From assembly GCA_045646245.1 (NCBI GenBank), contig JAZRKJ010000039.1, forward strand, positions 1-64,000: a DNA stretch of 64,000 nucleotides, written 5' to 3'. The translations under genes and the position numbers were made by a program. Positions 41,491 to 50,900 of this stretch are shown one piece after another. How positions within the stretch are numbered: position 1 is the first letter of the stretch; each line of letters starts with the position of its first letter. The notes beneath the pieces are model-generated. The model was not told the DNA's origin, did no database searches, and worked only from the letters and a program-made list of their open reading frames with translations. The DNA is from SIG607 sp045646245 (lineage in GTDB: Bacteria; Bacillota; Clostridia; Oscillospirales; Acutalibacteraceae).

Positions 41491-42930
41491 ATGGATAACC
41501 GAAATTTAAGTATGCTTATGGATCTTTACGAAATGACAATGGCTAATGGTGTGCTTGATAGTGAAATGGAAGGAACCGTAGCTTATTTCGATATGTTTTT
41601 CCGCCGTGTACCCGATGAAGGCGGTTATGCCATTATGGCGGGTCTACATCAGCTTATAGAATACTTCAACAACCTTTCCTTTAGTAAAAGCGATGTTGAA
41701 TATTTAAGAGGTTTGAAGCTGTTTGATGAACGTTATTTGAAGTTTCTTGAAGAATTTAAGTTTGAATGTGACGTATGGGCGGTACCCGAAGGGACGCCTG
41801 TTTTCCCCAGAGAACCAATTCTCACCGTAAGAGGACCTATTATGCAGGCATTTTTGGTGGAAACTATGGTGCTTCTTACCATTAACCATCAATCCCTTAT
41901 TGCCACCAAGGCAAACCGTATTGTACGTGCGGCAGAAGGAAGACCGGTTCTGGAGTTCGGCTCCCGCCGCGCTCACGGTTACGACGCTGCCGTTTTAGGG
42001 GCAAGAGCTGCAATTATCGGTGGTTGTACAGGTACTGCTTGCGTGCTTTCCGGCAAGGATTTCGACGTACCTCCTTCCGGCACTATGGCGCATAGCTGGG
42101 TGCAGCTTTTCGACAGCGAATACGAAGCGTTTAAGACCTATGCTCAAAAATATCCCGATAGCACTACATTACTTGTCGACACTTATAATGTGCTTAAAAG
42201 CGGTATTCCCAACGCAATAAAGGTTTTTGACGAGGTTCTCAAACCCTTAGGGAAAAGACCGCGCGGTATTAGAATTGACAGCGGTGATATTACCTATATC
42301 ACCAAAAAAGCAAGAAAAATGCTTGACGATGCAGGGTACGAAGACTGTAAAATTGTGGTTTCCAACTCTTTGGATGAATATCTTATCAGAGATATGCTTA
42401 TTCAAGGCGCAAAGGTTGATATTTTCGGTGTGGGAGAACGCTTAATAACCGCCGCCAGAGAACCGGTTTTCGGCGGTGTTTATAAACTTGTTGCCGTTGA
42501 AAAGGGCGGAGAAATAATTCCCAAAATTAAAATAAGTGAAAACACCGCAAAAATTACAATCCCCGGTGTTAAAATACCTTGGCGTCTTTATGACAAGGAA
42601 ACCGGCAAGTGTATTGCCGATGTTATGACATTAGGTGACGAAAAAATTGATGATAGTAAGCCTTATGAAATATTCCACCCCGAATATACCTGGAAACGCA
42701 AAACGGTGGAAAATTTTGTTGCTAAAAAGCTGCAGGTTAAGGTTTATGAAAAGGGTAAACAGGTTTATGAAAGCCCTTCTGCAAGAGAAATTTCACAGTA
42801 TTGTAAAGAACAGGTAGAACTTCTTTGGGACGAAGTGAAACGTTTTGAAAAGCCGCATACTTATTATGTTGACCTTTCTCAAAAGCTTTGGGAGCAGAGA
42901 AGTGAGCTTTTACACAAACACTCTATATAA
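41491..42930 (+). CDS. pncB: Nicotinate phosphoribosyltransferase
   Basis: This enzyme makes nicotinate mononucleotide from nicotinate and PRPP in NAD salvage. The 479-residue protein has the family opening LMDLYEMTMANGVL, LEFGSRRAHGYDAAVLGARAA, the GTMAHSWVQ block with the catalytic His, IRIDSGDITYI, and VSNSLDEYLI with GVGERL. The start at 41491 is chosen because GGGAGG lies 5 nt upstream, and earlier in-frame codons lie in the promoter. The CinA/PncC domain encoded at 26161 could provide its substrate by deamidation of NMN, but the genes are far apart. Confidence 0.93.
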   Translation: MDNRNLSMLMDLYEMTMANGVLDSEMEGTVAYFDMFFRRVPDEGGYAIMAGLHQLIEYFNNLSFSKSDVEYLRGLKLFDERYLKFLEEFKFECDVWAVPEGTPVFPREPILTVRGPIMQAFLVETMVLLTINHQSLIATKANRIVRAAEGRPVLEFGSRRAHGYDAAVLGARAAIIGGCTGTACVLSGKDFDVPPSGTMAHSWVQLFDSEYEAFKTYAQKYPDSTTLLVDTYNVLKSGIPNAIKVFDEVLKPLGKRPRGIRIDSGDITYITKKARKMLDDAGYEDCKIVVSNSLDEYLIRDMLIQGAKVDIFGVGERLITAAREPVFGGVYKLVAVEKGGEIIPKIKISENTAKITIPGVKIPWRLYDKETGKCIADVMTLGDEKIDDSKPYEIFHPEYTWKRKTVENFVAKKLQVKVYEKGKQVYESPSAREISQYCKEQVELLWDEVKRFEKPHTYYVDLSQKLWEQRSELLHKHSI

Positions 42931-42940
42931 GGAGAAAATT

Positions 42941-43522
42941 ATGAAACGCTTTATTGCTTTATTTCTTGCGCTTTTAATTGTTTGTTCTTTTGCGGGTTGC
43001 AAATCCGAAGGTAAGGACGGCGAAGGTTACAGCGTGGACATTCAGTACTATATTTCGGTTGGTCAAATTAAAGAAGCGCAGTTTTCTTTAGGTACGCCCA
43101 TAGCGGATATTGAAAAGGAAATCAGTAAACATTCCGCAGAAGAACATTCGGGCGACGGACACGACGATTCAATCTTTTTTGTTGAAGGATTTGATTATAA
43201 TTTTTATTCAACGGCAGATTTTGACTACTATTACAATCCCGATAAAGAAGATAAAGGTGTTTCCTTTATTGTAGGCTCGGCTGATATTTACGGATTTTCC
43301 GTTGGTCAAAGCGGCTTGTATGAAGTTCAGTCGGCTTTGGAGCTTGAAGAATTAAAGCCGGTATCAGGCGAAGCTGAGGAGGAAGAATTTTTCTTTTCAA
43401 TGGTAAGCCTTGAAGGCTGCAAAAAGCTTACCTGTACTTTTGAAAACAAAACTCTTGTTTTTTATTTCGAAAACGATATTCTCATAGCGGGAGTTATCTT
43501 TAACGATAACTGGTCAATATAG
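42941..43522 (+). CDS. Lipoprotein of unknown function
   Basis: The 193-residue protein starts with a clear lipoprotein signal, KRFIALFLALLIVCSFAGC, in which Cys19 would be lipidated. The mature domain is acidic, with pairs of Phe/Tyr-rich strands. It contains two halves of similar look (EAQFSLGTPIADIEKEI and LYEVQSALELEELKP), each recalling a short SmpA/BLIP-like or DUF-type motif of a helix after a turn, but I cannot assign a family. SD AAGGAG lies 7 nt before the ATG and 10 nt after pncB, so it may be co-transcribed with it. Confidence 0.75.
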   Translation: MKRFIALFLALLIVCSFAGCKSEGKDGEGYSVDIQYYISVGQIKEAQFSLGTPIADIEKEISKHSAEEHSGDGHDDSIFFVEGFDYNFYSTADFDYYYNPDKEDKGVSFIVGSADIYGFSVGQSGLYEVQSALELEELKPVSGEAEEEEFFFSMVSLEGCKKLTCTFENKTLVFYFENDILIAGVIFNDNWSI

Positions 43523-43540
43523 GAAAGGGTGTAATTTTCT

Positions 43541-44236
43541 TTGAGACTAACCTTTAAAAGGGGAATTATACACGGCTTGCCGATTTGTGTGGGCTATCTT
43601 TCCGTGTCCTTCGGCTTTGGTATTTCTGCTGTAGCAAGCGGTCTTTCGGTTTTGGAAGCAACTTTGATTTCGGCTACCAATCTTACCTCTGCGGGACAAG
43701 CCGCAGGTATAGGAATTATTGCTTCTGCCGGAAGCTACGTGGAGATGGCGTTGACCCAGTTTATTATAAATCTTCGTTACGCGCTTATGGGTATTTCTCT
43801 TTCTCAAAAAATCGACAGTACCTATTCCGTACCGGCGCGTATGATTACTTCTTTTGGCATAACCGACGAGATTTTTGCGGTTGCTTATTCCCAGAAAAGC
43901 AGAATTACCCCACTTTATATGCTGGGGATGGTACTTATTTCTTGCATTGGATGGACAGGCGGTACGCTTTTGGGCGCGGTTGCGGGAACAGTTCTTCCCG
44001 CAATACTTACGGGAGCACTTGGAATTATGCTTTACTCTATGTTTATAGCCATTGTCGTGCCGGTTGCCAAGGAAAATAAAAAAGTGCTTTTGGCGGTAGG
44101 AATCGCGGTTGTTTTAAGTGTTATTTTCAAATACTTTTTGCCCTTTGTTTCGGCAGGCTTTGCAATAATAATTTGCGCTGTGATTGCATCGGTTATTGCC
44201 GCTGTTATCTTCCCTATAAAGGAGGATGAAGAATGA
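43541..44236 (+). CDS. azlC: AzlC family branched-chain amino acid export permease, large subunit
   Basis: The 231-residue integral membrane protein matches AzlC: GLPICVGYLSVSFGFGISA at the start, the SATNLTSAGQAAGI block, RYALMGISLSQK and the ITDEIFAVAY motif, followed by several hydrophobic segments. With AzlD it exports branched-chain amino acids and analogues such as azaleucine. The start is TTG with SD AGGAAAGGG about 11 nt upstream; no ATG lies near. It overlaps azlD by 4 nt. Confidence 0.92.
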   Translation: MRLTFKRGIIHGLPICVGYLSVSFGFGISAVASGLSVLEATLISATNLTSAGQAAGIGIIASAGSYVEMALTQFIINLRYALMGISLSQKIDSTYSVPARMITSFGITDEIFAVAYSQKSRITPLYMLGMVLISCIGWTGGTLLGAVAGTVLPAILTGALGIMLYSMFIAIVVPVAKENKKVLLAVGIAVVLSVIFKYFLPFVSAGFAIIICAVIASVIAAVIFPIKEDEE

Positions 44237-44541
44237 GCCTTGCAATTTATATGGTGGTAATGGCGGGTGTTACTTACCTTATACGTATGCTTCCCTTTAC
44301 TTTAATGCGGAAGAAAATTAAGTCCCGCTTTTTCAGAAGTTTTTTATATTACGTTCCTTACGCTGTGCTTTCCGCAATGACTTTTCCGTCAATTTTTTAC
44401 TCTACGGGAAACTATATAACCGCCGCGGTAGGAACGGTTGCCGCGCTTGTTTTGGCTTATTTTAAAAAACCGCTTATAGTTGTAGCGCTTTGCGCCGCGG
44501 CATCATCGCTGGTAACGGCGTTACTGTTACAGTTTATTTAA
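44233..44541 (+). CDS. azlD: AzlD family branched-chain amino acid export permease, small subunit
   Basis: The 102-residue protein has three to four hydrophobic segments and the AzlD motif VTYLIRMLPFTLMRKKI with PYAVLSAMTFPSIFY. It is the small partner of AzlC and starts within the azlC stop (4-nt overlap) with SD AAGGAGG, so the two are made together. No Lrp/AzlB regulator is adjacent. Confidence 0.9.
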   Translation: MSLAIYMVVMAGVTYLIRMLPFTLMRKKIKSRFFRSFLYYVPYAVLSAMTFPSIFYSTGNYITAAVGTVAALVLAYFKKPLIVVALCAAASSLVTALLLQFI

Positions 44542-44567
44542 AAGATTACGTGTTTTAGGAGTATAAA

Positions 44568-46913
44568 ATGACCGATACACAGTTTTTGGAACTGAGAAAA
44601 AGAATAATTCGAAAAGAATTTGACAAAATGAACGACCGCCAGTTTGAAGCGGTTACAACCGCAAAAGGTCCCGTACTTGTTCTTGCGGGCGCAGGAAGCG
44701 GAAAAACTACCGTTCTTGTAAACAGAATAGCTTATCTTGTGAAATACGGTAATGCTTATAACAGCGAATACGTGCCCTTTCTTACCGATGCGTCCATAGA
44801 ATATCTTAAAAGATATGAAAACGGAGAAGAAACGGATTTCCCCGAAAGTCTTTTATCGGTAGACGGCGTTCATCCTTGGCAGATACTTGCTATTACCTTT
44901 ACAAATAAAGCAGCAGGGGAGCTTAAAGAAAGAATTTCCGCAAAGCTGGGTGAAGACGGGCTTGATATATGGGCGGGAACCTTCCATTCGGTTTGCGGTA
45001 AAATTTTACGCAGATACGCTGAGCTTTTGGGGTATGATTCTCATTTTACGGTGTATGATACCGACGACCAAAAGCGTCTTTTAAAGGAAATTATGAAAGG
45101 CTTTAACGTGGATGATAAGGTGTTTTCCGTTAAAGCCGTAATAGGAGAAATTTCATCTTCCAAGGATAAACTTATTTTCCCCGATGAATACCGTAAAAAT
45201 GCGGGTAATGATTATAAGGGAAGGGTAATTGCCGATATATACGAAGCCTATGCCCAGCGACTAAAAGAAGCTAATGCAATGGATTTTGATGATATGATAG
45301 TTAATACCGTAAAATTATTGCAGGATTATCCGGAGGTCGCCGCAACCTACCGAAATAAATTCCGCTATATTATGGTTGATGAATATCAGGATACCAACTT
45401 TGCTCAATACGTTCTTGTAAAAACCTTGGCTGCGGGTGAAAAGAATATTTGCGTAGTGGGAGATGACGACCAAAGTATTTACCGCTTCCGTGGTGCAACA
45501 ATAGAAAACATTCTTAATTTTGAAGACGAATACGAAAACGCCAAAGTAATAAGACTTGAACAAAACTACCGTTCTACTTCTCACATTCTCGATGCGGCAA
45601 ACGCCGTTATTGCCAATAATAAAGGCAGAAAAGGGAAAACTCTTTGGACTGATAACGGGGAAGGCGTGCCTATTGAGGTGCATACTGCCGAAAATCAAAT
45701 TGAAGAAGCGAGATACGTTGCGGAACAGGTTTTTGCTAATATCAGAAATGGCGGTAATGCTTCTTCCAATGCGGTGCTTTACCGTATGAACGCTCAGTCT
45801 GCGGCGCTTGAAAACGTATTCGCGCGAAGCGGTGTTGCCTATACGGTAATCGGAGGAACACGGTTCTTTGACCGTAAGGAAATTAAAGACGTTCTTGCTT
45901 ACCTTCAGGTAATTAACAATACTCACGATTCAATACGACTTAAAAGAATAATAAACGAACCTAAAAGAGGTATCGGAGATACCACCATAAATCACGCTTC
46001 GGAAATTGCGGAAGGGCTTGGTATTCCGCTTTTCGAAGTGCTTTCCAACGCTGAAAACTATCCCGCGCTTTCGCGCTCCGCCGCAAAACTAAAGCAATTT
46101 ACCGATATGATAAACGAGTTTATAGAGCTTAGCGAACAAGTGTCAATTCACGCTCTTTGCGAAGAGGTCGTTTCCGCTACGGGCTACGTTAATGCTTTAA
46201 TAGCTGCGGGTCCTTCCGAACAGGACAGGGTGGAAAACGTAAAAGAACTCAGCAGTTCTATTATGCAATATGAACTTGAAAACGAAGAGCCGACTCTTTC
46301 GGGATTTTTAGAAGAAGTTGCGCTTGTCAGTGATATCGATTCCTTGGAAAACGATAACGACAGAGTTATTATGATGACGGTTCACAGTGCAAAAGGTCTT
46401 GAATTTGACAACGTTTACCTTATTGGTTGGGAGGAAGGTGTTTTTCCGGGGAATCAGTCAATTTATGCGGGTAACGCAGAAATTGAAGAAGAAAGACGTC
46501 TTGCTTACGTTGCTATTACCAGAGCCAAAAAGCGCCTGTATATAACCAACGTGTATAACCGAATGCTTTACGGCTCTACAAGTTTTAATCCGCCTTCCCG
46601 TTTTTTGAAGGAAATCCCCGAAGAGCTTTGTAACTTCGGAGGTATGAAACGGCGGGAGGAAAAGAGGACTGTAATAGGTTCTTCTAATTCTTCCTTTAAT
46701 TCCTCTTATTCTCAAAGAAGCTCTTACACTGCGCCTTCCAAAAGGGCTGACTGTAAATATACTTCCGGTATGACAGTTGAACATAATACTTTCGGTAAAG
46801 GTAAAATTATTAAAACCGTTCCGATGGGAAGCGATACGTTGCTTGAAGTACAGTTTGAAGGCATTGGTCTTAAAAAGCTTATGGCAGGTTTTGCAAAATT
46901 AAAAGTTATTTAA
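44568..46913 (+). CDS. pcrA: ATP-dependent DNA helicase PcrA/UvrD
   Basis: PcrA is a 3'-5' helicase of superfamily 1 used in repair and in clearing conflicts and recombination intermediates. The 781-residue protein has the Q motif LNxxQ-like MNDRQFEAV, Walker A AGAGSGKTTVLVNR, FTNKAAGELKER, Walker B MVDEYQDTN, DDQSIYRFRGA, EQNYRST, MTVHSAKGLEFDNVYL and YVAITRAKKRLY. The C-terminal end carries the Tudor-like RNA polymerase-binding domain VEHNTFGKGKII. Its start follows TTAGGAG by 8 nt. A 60-residue insertion after motif I (45-residue YGNAYNSE... loop) is typical of clostridial copies. Confidence 0.95.
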   Translation: MTDTQFLELRKRIIRKEFDKMNDRQFEAVTTAKGPVLVLAGAGSGKTTVLVNRIAYLVKYGNAYNSEYVPFLTDASIEYLKRYENGEETDFPESLLSVDGVHPWQILAITFTNKAAGELKERISAKLGEDGLDIWAGTFHSVCGKILRRYAELLGYDSHFTVYDTDDQKRLLKEIMKGFNVDDKVFSVKAVIGEISSSKDKLIFPDEYRKNAGNDYKGRVIADIYEAYAQRLKEANAMDFDDMIVNTVKLLQDYPEVAATYRNKFRYIMVDEYQDTNFAQYVLVKTLAAGEKNICVVGDDDQSIYRFRGATIENILNFEDEYENAKVIRLEQNYRSTSHILDAANAVIANNKGRKGKTLWTDNGEGVPIEVHTAENQIEEARYVAEQVFANIRNGGNASSNAVLYRMNAQSAALENVFARSGVAYTVIGGTRFFDRKEIKDVLAYLQVINNTHDSIRLKRIINEPKRGIGDTTINHASEIAEGLGIPLFEVLSNAENYPALSRSAAKLKQFTDMINEFIELSEQVSIHALCEEVVSATGYVNALIAAGPSEQDRVENVKELSSSIMQYELENEEPTLSGFLEEVALVSDIDSLENDNDRVIMMTVHSAKGLEFDNVYLIGWEEGVFPGNQSIYAGNAEIEEERRLAYVAITRAKKRLYITNVYNRMLYGSTSFNPPSRFLKEIPEELCNFGGMKRREEKRTVIGSSNSSFNSSYSQRSSYTAPSKRADCKYTSGMTVEHNTFGKGKIIKTVPMGSDTLLEVQFEGIGLKKLMAGFAKLKVI

Positions 46914-46982
46914 TACTTTAGTTTGTTTTGTTTGTTATACTTACCTTGTAAATCTTTTATTATTTATTCGGAGATGAAGCTT

Positions 46983-47771
46983 ATGGTAACTGTTAAAGCC
47001 GTTAAATCCACGGCGTTAACCCACCTGCGTGACAATTGGGCGCGGCTGTGTTCGGTTGCAATGGTTCCTGCCTTTGCAACTGCAATTATCGTGCTTATGG
47101 GTTATCTTCTTACAATGCCTTTCGGCACTATAATTGCCCAAGTTATTGCCGTTATGGTTTTTATATTTGTTTGCTCTCCGTTGTGGCTGGGTGCTTTAAG
47201 GGTGTTTTGGAGAACCGCTAACGGTTGTGAAGATACTGTTTCGGAAGCCTTTTATTATTTTACGGGAAAGCAAGAGTATTTAAGAAGCCTTTCCTTTAAT
47301 TTAAGGGTTGCTCTTCACTGGTTGATTGTGGAAGTGATTTTATTCCTTCCTTGCGTAATTATTTATATCTTTACAAGCGGTACGTTTTTTCAGTGGATTG
47401 GCGCTTCCACACCTTTAATTCTTGTTAATTTAAGATATTTAATTACCGTTTTTGAAATAGCGGCAATTATTCTTACTGTTTTTCATCTGGTTAGCTTTTA
47501 TCTTCCTGCTTTTCTTTTCGTCAGCGATGAAACAATGAAACCTAAAAGCTGTATTGAAAGAGGCGTTGAGATAGGAAGATATACAAAAGGAAGGTTTGCA
47601 TCTCATTCTTTCGGCTTTATTCATTGGATTCTTCTTTCACTTTTGTTTGTGCCGATAATTTTTACGCTGCCGTATTTAATTATGGCTTACGTGGTTGAAT
47701 GCAGATATAACGTTGCGTTTTATAACCTTTCAGGTCAGGCCGCCACAGAAGCGCCGATGCACGAAGTATAA
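46983..47771 (+). CDS. Polytopic membrane protein (DUF975/YesL-like), unknown function
   Basis: The 262-residue protein has about six hydrophobic segments with short loops. The soluble parts hold LTHLRDNWARL, SPLWLGALRVFWRTANG and KPKSCIERGVEIGRYTKGRF, which resemble membrane families such as DUF975, but the match is weak. I place the start at 46983 because GGAG (46970-46973) lies 9 nt upstream; an ATG at 46974 is too near. It may share a transcript with the DUF5412-like gene 18 nt downstream. Confidence 0.65.
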   Translation: MVTVKAVKSTALTHLRDNWARLCSVAMVPAFATAIIVLMGYLLTMPFGTIIAQVIAVMVFIFVCSPLWLGALRVFWRTANGCEDTVSEAFYYFTGKQEYLRSLSFNLRVALHWLIVEVILFLPCVIIYIFTSGTFFQWIGASTPLILVNLRYLITVFEIAAIILTVFHLVSFYLPAFLFVSDETMKPKSCIERGVEIGRYTKGRFASHSFGFIHWILLSLLFVPIIFTLPYLIMAYVVECRYNVAFYNLSGQAATEAPMHEV

Positions 47772-47789
47772 ATTGACGAGGGGATTTTT

Positions 47790-48191
47790 ATGAAATCTTT
47801 TACCAAATATATAATCTATTATGTACTGGTATTTTTGATTTTTGCGGTTAATATGTTCTTTTACGTAAAGGACCAATTTTTCTATAATATGGAAGATTTG
47901 CCCGAGGGACAGTATCTTTACAGTTCTATGTCTCCCGACAGCTCACGTTCTGCCGAAGTGTACAGAATTGATACTCCGAGAGGAAAAGCCATAAGGGTAG
48001 AAGTGCGTACCTTTGACTTTAGTAACAAAGAAAATATTGTAAGCAGTGAAGAAAACGTTTACTGGGAAGTAAACAAATCCGTAGTTACGGTAGGTTGGGA
48101 GGACAACGATATAATCACCGTTGATTCTCATATACTCAATATTTCCGAAGGCGACACCTTCGATTCAAGAAGAATAACAACAAAAGAATAA
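47790..48191 (+). CDS. DUF5412-like membrane-anchored protein
   Basis: The 133-residue protein has an N-terminal membrane helix (IIYYVLVFLIFAVNMFFYV), then a single beta domain. The pattern EGQYLYSSMSPDSSRSAEVYRI, ENVYWE and VGWEDNDIITVDSHILNI matches the look of DUF5412, a small extracytoplasmic family in Firmicutes of unknown role. The start follows GAGGGG by about 8 nt. It is followed by a terminator at 48191-48215. Confidence 0.7.
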   Translation: MKSFTKYIIYYVLVFLIFAVNMFFYVKDQFFYNMEDLPEGQYLYSSMSPDSSRSAEVYRIDTPRGKAIRVEVRTFDFSNKENIVSSEENVYWEVNKSVVTVGWEDNDIITVDSHILNISEGDTFDSRRITTKE

Positions 48192-48215
48192 AAGAGTCTT
48201 TATGACTCTTTTTTA
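48191..48215 (+). terminator. Terminator after the DUF5412-like gene
   Basis: AAAGAGTC (48191-48198) pairs with GACTCTTT (48204-48211), with T-rich sequence on the 3' side. Confidence 0.85.
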
Positions 48216-48248
48216 AGTAAACAAAGCAAATACGGAAGCCTTACTCTT

Positions 48249-48279
48249 AAATCAGGTTTGGGTTATTCGTGTTTGCTTA
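48249..48279 (+). repeat. Second copy of the 31-bp intergenic repeat
   Basis: The sequence agrees with 169-199 at 29 of 31 positions, ending in TTATTCGTGTTTGCTTA. It lies immediately before the rlmD SD (AAGGGG, 48279-48284). Confidence 0.7.
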
Positions 48280-48289
48280 AGGGGTTAAT

Positions 48290-49630
48290 ATGCAGAAAAA
48301 TTCAGATATTGTTTTAGATATAACCGACGTTACCCATGACGGAAACGGCGTTGGTAAATACGACGGTATGGCGGTGTTTGTAGCGGGAACTGCCGTTGGA
48401 GACAAAGCCAAGGTACATATCATTAAAGCAAAGAAAAATTATTGTGTTGGAAAACTAAGCGAAGTAATAGAAAAATCCGCAGACAGAATTGATGTTGACT
48501 GCCCCGTTTTTTCAAAATGCGGCGGATGCGTATACCGTCATATAAGCTATAAGGCGGAGGCTCTTTTAAAGCAACAACGCGTAGAAGAAGTTATGCACCG
48601 CATAGGCGGTATTTCTTTAAAGCCTCAGCCTATTCTTACGGGTAATCCCAACCGTTACAGAAATAAAGCACAATATCCCGTTTCTGCACATGGAGAAGCA
48701 GGATTTTACGCCGCTCATTCTCACAGAATAATTCCTTCTAAAGACTGCGCTTTGCAGCCGGAGGAATTCGGAGAAATAGCAAATCTATTTTCGCTTTTTA
48801 TAAAGGAATTTTCTTTAACCTCTTATAACGAGGAAACGGGCAAGGGGCTTATTCGCCATTTGTATATCAGAAAAGCTACCGCTACGGGTGAAATAATGGT
48901 TGCCGTCGTTATAAACGGTAACGCTTTGCCCAATTCTGCCGCCTTTATCGAAGCCTTGAAAAAATTGTTGGGCGAAAACCTTAAGACTGTAGTTTTAAAT
49001 ATAAATAAAGATAAGACCAACGTGATTTTGGGTAAAGAAAACAAGGTCCTTTACGGCGACGGATATATAACGGATATTCTTTGCGGAAATAAAATAAGAA
49101 TAAATCCGCTGTCTTTTTATCAGGTAAACCGCAATATGGCGGAAGTACTTTACAATAAGGCTAAGGAATACGCTTTGCCGAAAGATAAAATGATTTTGGA
49201 CTTGTACTGCGGCGCAGGAACTATAGGTCTTTCATTCGCCGACGTTGCTAAAAGTATAATAGGTGTTGAAATTATCGAAGAAGCAATAGAAGACGCAAAC
49301 TTCAACGCTGAAATCAACTCTGTAAAAAATGCAAGATTTATTTGCGGTGACGCACCCCTTGCGGCTAAAACCTTGAAAGATGAGGGTATACATCCGGACG
49401 TGGTTGTTTTAGACCCGCCGAGAAAGGGATGCGACGAATCGCTTCTCAGTACCGTTGCAAAGGATTTTTCACCCGAAAGAATAGTATACGTTTCCTGCGA
49501 CCCTGCAACCTTGGCAAGAGATTGTAAGCTATTGGAAGAAAAAGGGTACAAAGTAAAGGAATATACTCCCGTAGACTTATTCCCAAGAACAAGCCACGTA
49601 GAAACTGTCGCGCTTTTAAGCCGTGAATAA
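48290..49630 (+). CDS. rlmD: 23S rRNA (uracil-5-)-methyltransferase, RlmD/RumA family, with TRAM domain
   Basis: The enzyme makes 5-methyluridine in 23S rRNA with S-adenosylmethionine. The 446-residue protein has an N-terminal TRAM domain (about 1-60), the Cys cluster of the Fe-S centre (CPVFSKCGGC), a central domain, and the methyltransferase domain with DLYCGAGTIGLSF, DPPRKGCD, the catalytic Cys in RIVYVSCDPATLARD and the base Glu in HVETVALL. It is followed after 10 nt by a second, paralogous gene. Target U747 or U1939 cannot be told apart from sequence alone. Confidence 0.93.
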   Translation: MQKNSDIVLDITDVTHDGNGVGKYDGMAVFVAGTAVGDKAKVHIIKAKKNYCVGKLSEVIEKSADRIDVDCPVFSKCGGCVYRHISYKAEALLKQQRVEEVMHRIGGISLKPQPILTGNPNRYRNKAQYPVSAHGEAGFYAAHSHRIIPSKDCALQPEEFGEIANLFSLFIKEFSLTSYNEETGKGLIRHLYIRKATATGEIMVAVVINGNALPNSAAFIEALKKLLGENLKTVVLNINKDKTNVILGKENKVLYGDGYITDILCGNKIRINPLSFYQVNRNMAEVLYNKAKEYALPKDKMILDLYCGAGTIGLSFADVAKSIIGVEIIEEAIEDANFNAEINSVKNARFICGDAPLAAKTLKDEGIHPDVVVLDPPRKGCDESLLSTVAKDFSPERIVYVSCDPATLARDCKLLEEKGYKVKEYTPVDLFPRTSHVETVALLSRE

Positions 49631-49640
49631 GGAGAAATAT

Positions 49641-50846
49641 ATGAAAACTGGCGGTAAAAGACCGTTTGAAAACAAGCCTGTACCTAAATCGGGCAAGGGC
49701 AATGGATGTCCGCATTATAAAAAATGCGGCGGTTGTCATCTTCAGAATATGACCTACCAAGAACAGCTTAAGTTTAAACAGGTTAAAGAAATCAAACTGT
49801 TGGGTAAATTCTGTCACGTCAAAGAAATAATCGGTATGGATAACCCCAATAATTACCGCTGTAAGGTTCAGGCGGCTTTTGGAAAGGATAAAAGCGGAAT
49901 TATTTCAGGCGTGTATCAGTCTTCTACTCATAAAATCGTTCCAATAGATTCTTGTATGATAGAAGACAGACAAGCCGATGAAATTATAGTGACGATAAGA
50001 AAGCTCTTAAAATCTTTTAAGCTAACGCCGTTTAATGAAAATAATATGACCGGCTTTTTACGACACGTACTTATAAGAAAAGGGTATTATTCGGGTCAGA
50101 TTATGGTGGTGTTGATTACGGGCACATCGGCTTTCCCGTCATCAAGGTCGTTTATAAACGCTCTTATTGGGCGACATCCCGAAATTACTACAATAGTACA
50201 GAATATCAATAATAAATTCACAAGCCTTGTTTTGGGGGATAAAAATATCACCCTTTACGGTGACGGATATATTGAAGATTCTATAATTGACTGTACCTTT
50301 AGGATATCTCCCCGCTCATTTTATCAGATTAACCCCGTTATGACCACAAAGCTTTACGGTAAGGCTGTTGAATATATGGGACTTACGGGTAAGGAAACGG
50401 TAATCGATGCATACTGCGGAACCGGAACTATTGGTATTTTGGCTTCAAAATATGCCAAAAAGGTAATTGGCGTTGAGGTTAATAACGACGCTGTAAAAGA
50501 TGCGCGGTTTAATGCTAAAAGAAATAATATTGAAAACATAGAATTTTTTACCGCCGATGCCGGTGAATTTATGGTAGAAATGGCAAATGCAGGAGAAAAG
50601 GCAGACGTTGTTATAATGGACCCGCCAAGAGCGGGAAGCGACAAAAAATTTATAGACGCTGTTTCAATTCTTTCTCCCGAAAAAATCGTTTATATTTCCT
50701 GTAACCCCGAAACCCTTGCAAGAGATTTAGATTACTTCTTTAAAAAAGGGTATAAAGCAAAAAGAATTCAACCTTTTGATATGTTTCCACACACCAACCA
50801 CGTGGAAACGGTAGCGCTTTTAGTGCGTACAGTTTCAGCGAAATAA
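49641..50846 (+). CDS. Second RlmD/RumA-family RNA methyltransferase, without TRAM domain
   Basis: The 401-residue protein is a paralogue of the upstream gene. It keeps the Fe-S Cys cluster (GCPHYKKCGGC), DAYCGTGTIGIL, MDPPRAGSDKKF, the catalytic Cys in KIVYISCNPETLARD and HVETVALL, but it has no N-terminal TRAM domain, only a short basic extension. It is therefore likely to have a different RNA target from its neighbour. Start at 49641 with SD AAGGAG 8 nt upstream. It ends just before a bidirectional terminator. Confidence 0.9.
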   Translation: MKTGGKRPFENKPVPKSGKGNGCPHYKKCGGCHLQNMTYQEQLKFKQVKEIKLLGKFCHVKEIIGMDNPNNYRCKVQAAFGKDKSGIISGVYQSSTHKIVPIDSCMIEDRQADEIIVTIRKLLKSFKLTPFNENNMTGFLRHVLIRKGYYSGQIMVVLITGTSAFPSSRSFINALIGRHPEITTIVQNINNKFTSLVLGDKNITLYGDGYIEDSIIDCTFRISPRSFYQINPVMTTKLYGKAVEYMGLTGKETVIDAYCGTGTIGILASKYAKKVIGVEVNNDAVKDARFNAKRNNIENIEFFTADAGEFMVEMANAGEKADVVIMDPPRAGSDKKFIDAVSILSPEKIVYISCNPETLARDLDYFFKKGYKAKRIQPFDMFPHTNHVETVALLVRTVSAK

Positions 50847-50849
50847 ATA

Positions 50850-50884
50850 AAAAATGCTATGAGGAAAGCCTCATAGCATTTCGT
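50850..50884. terminator. Bidirectional terminator between convergent genes
   Basis: AAATGCTATGAGG (50852-50864) and CCTCATAGCATTT (50869-50881) pair perfectly over 13 bp with loop AAAG, with A- and T-rich flanks. It serves the methyltransferase gene and the convergent small Cys-rich gene. Confidence 0.92.
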
Positions 50885-50900
50885 TTTCTATCTGAAACAA

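Noticed and set aside
44568..46913. PcrA gene as a mobile-element helicase
   Set aside because: It has all UvrD/PcrA motifs and the C-terminal Tudor-like domain of the housekeeping enzyme, and no plasmid genes are nearby.
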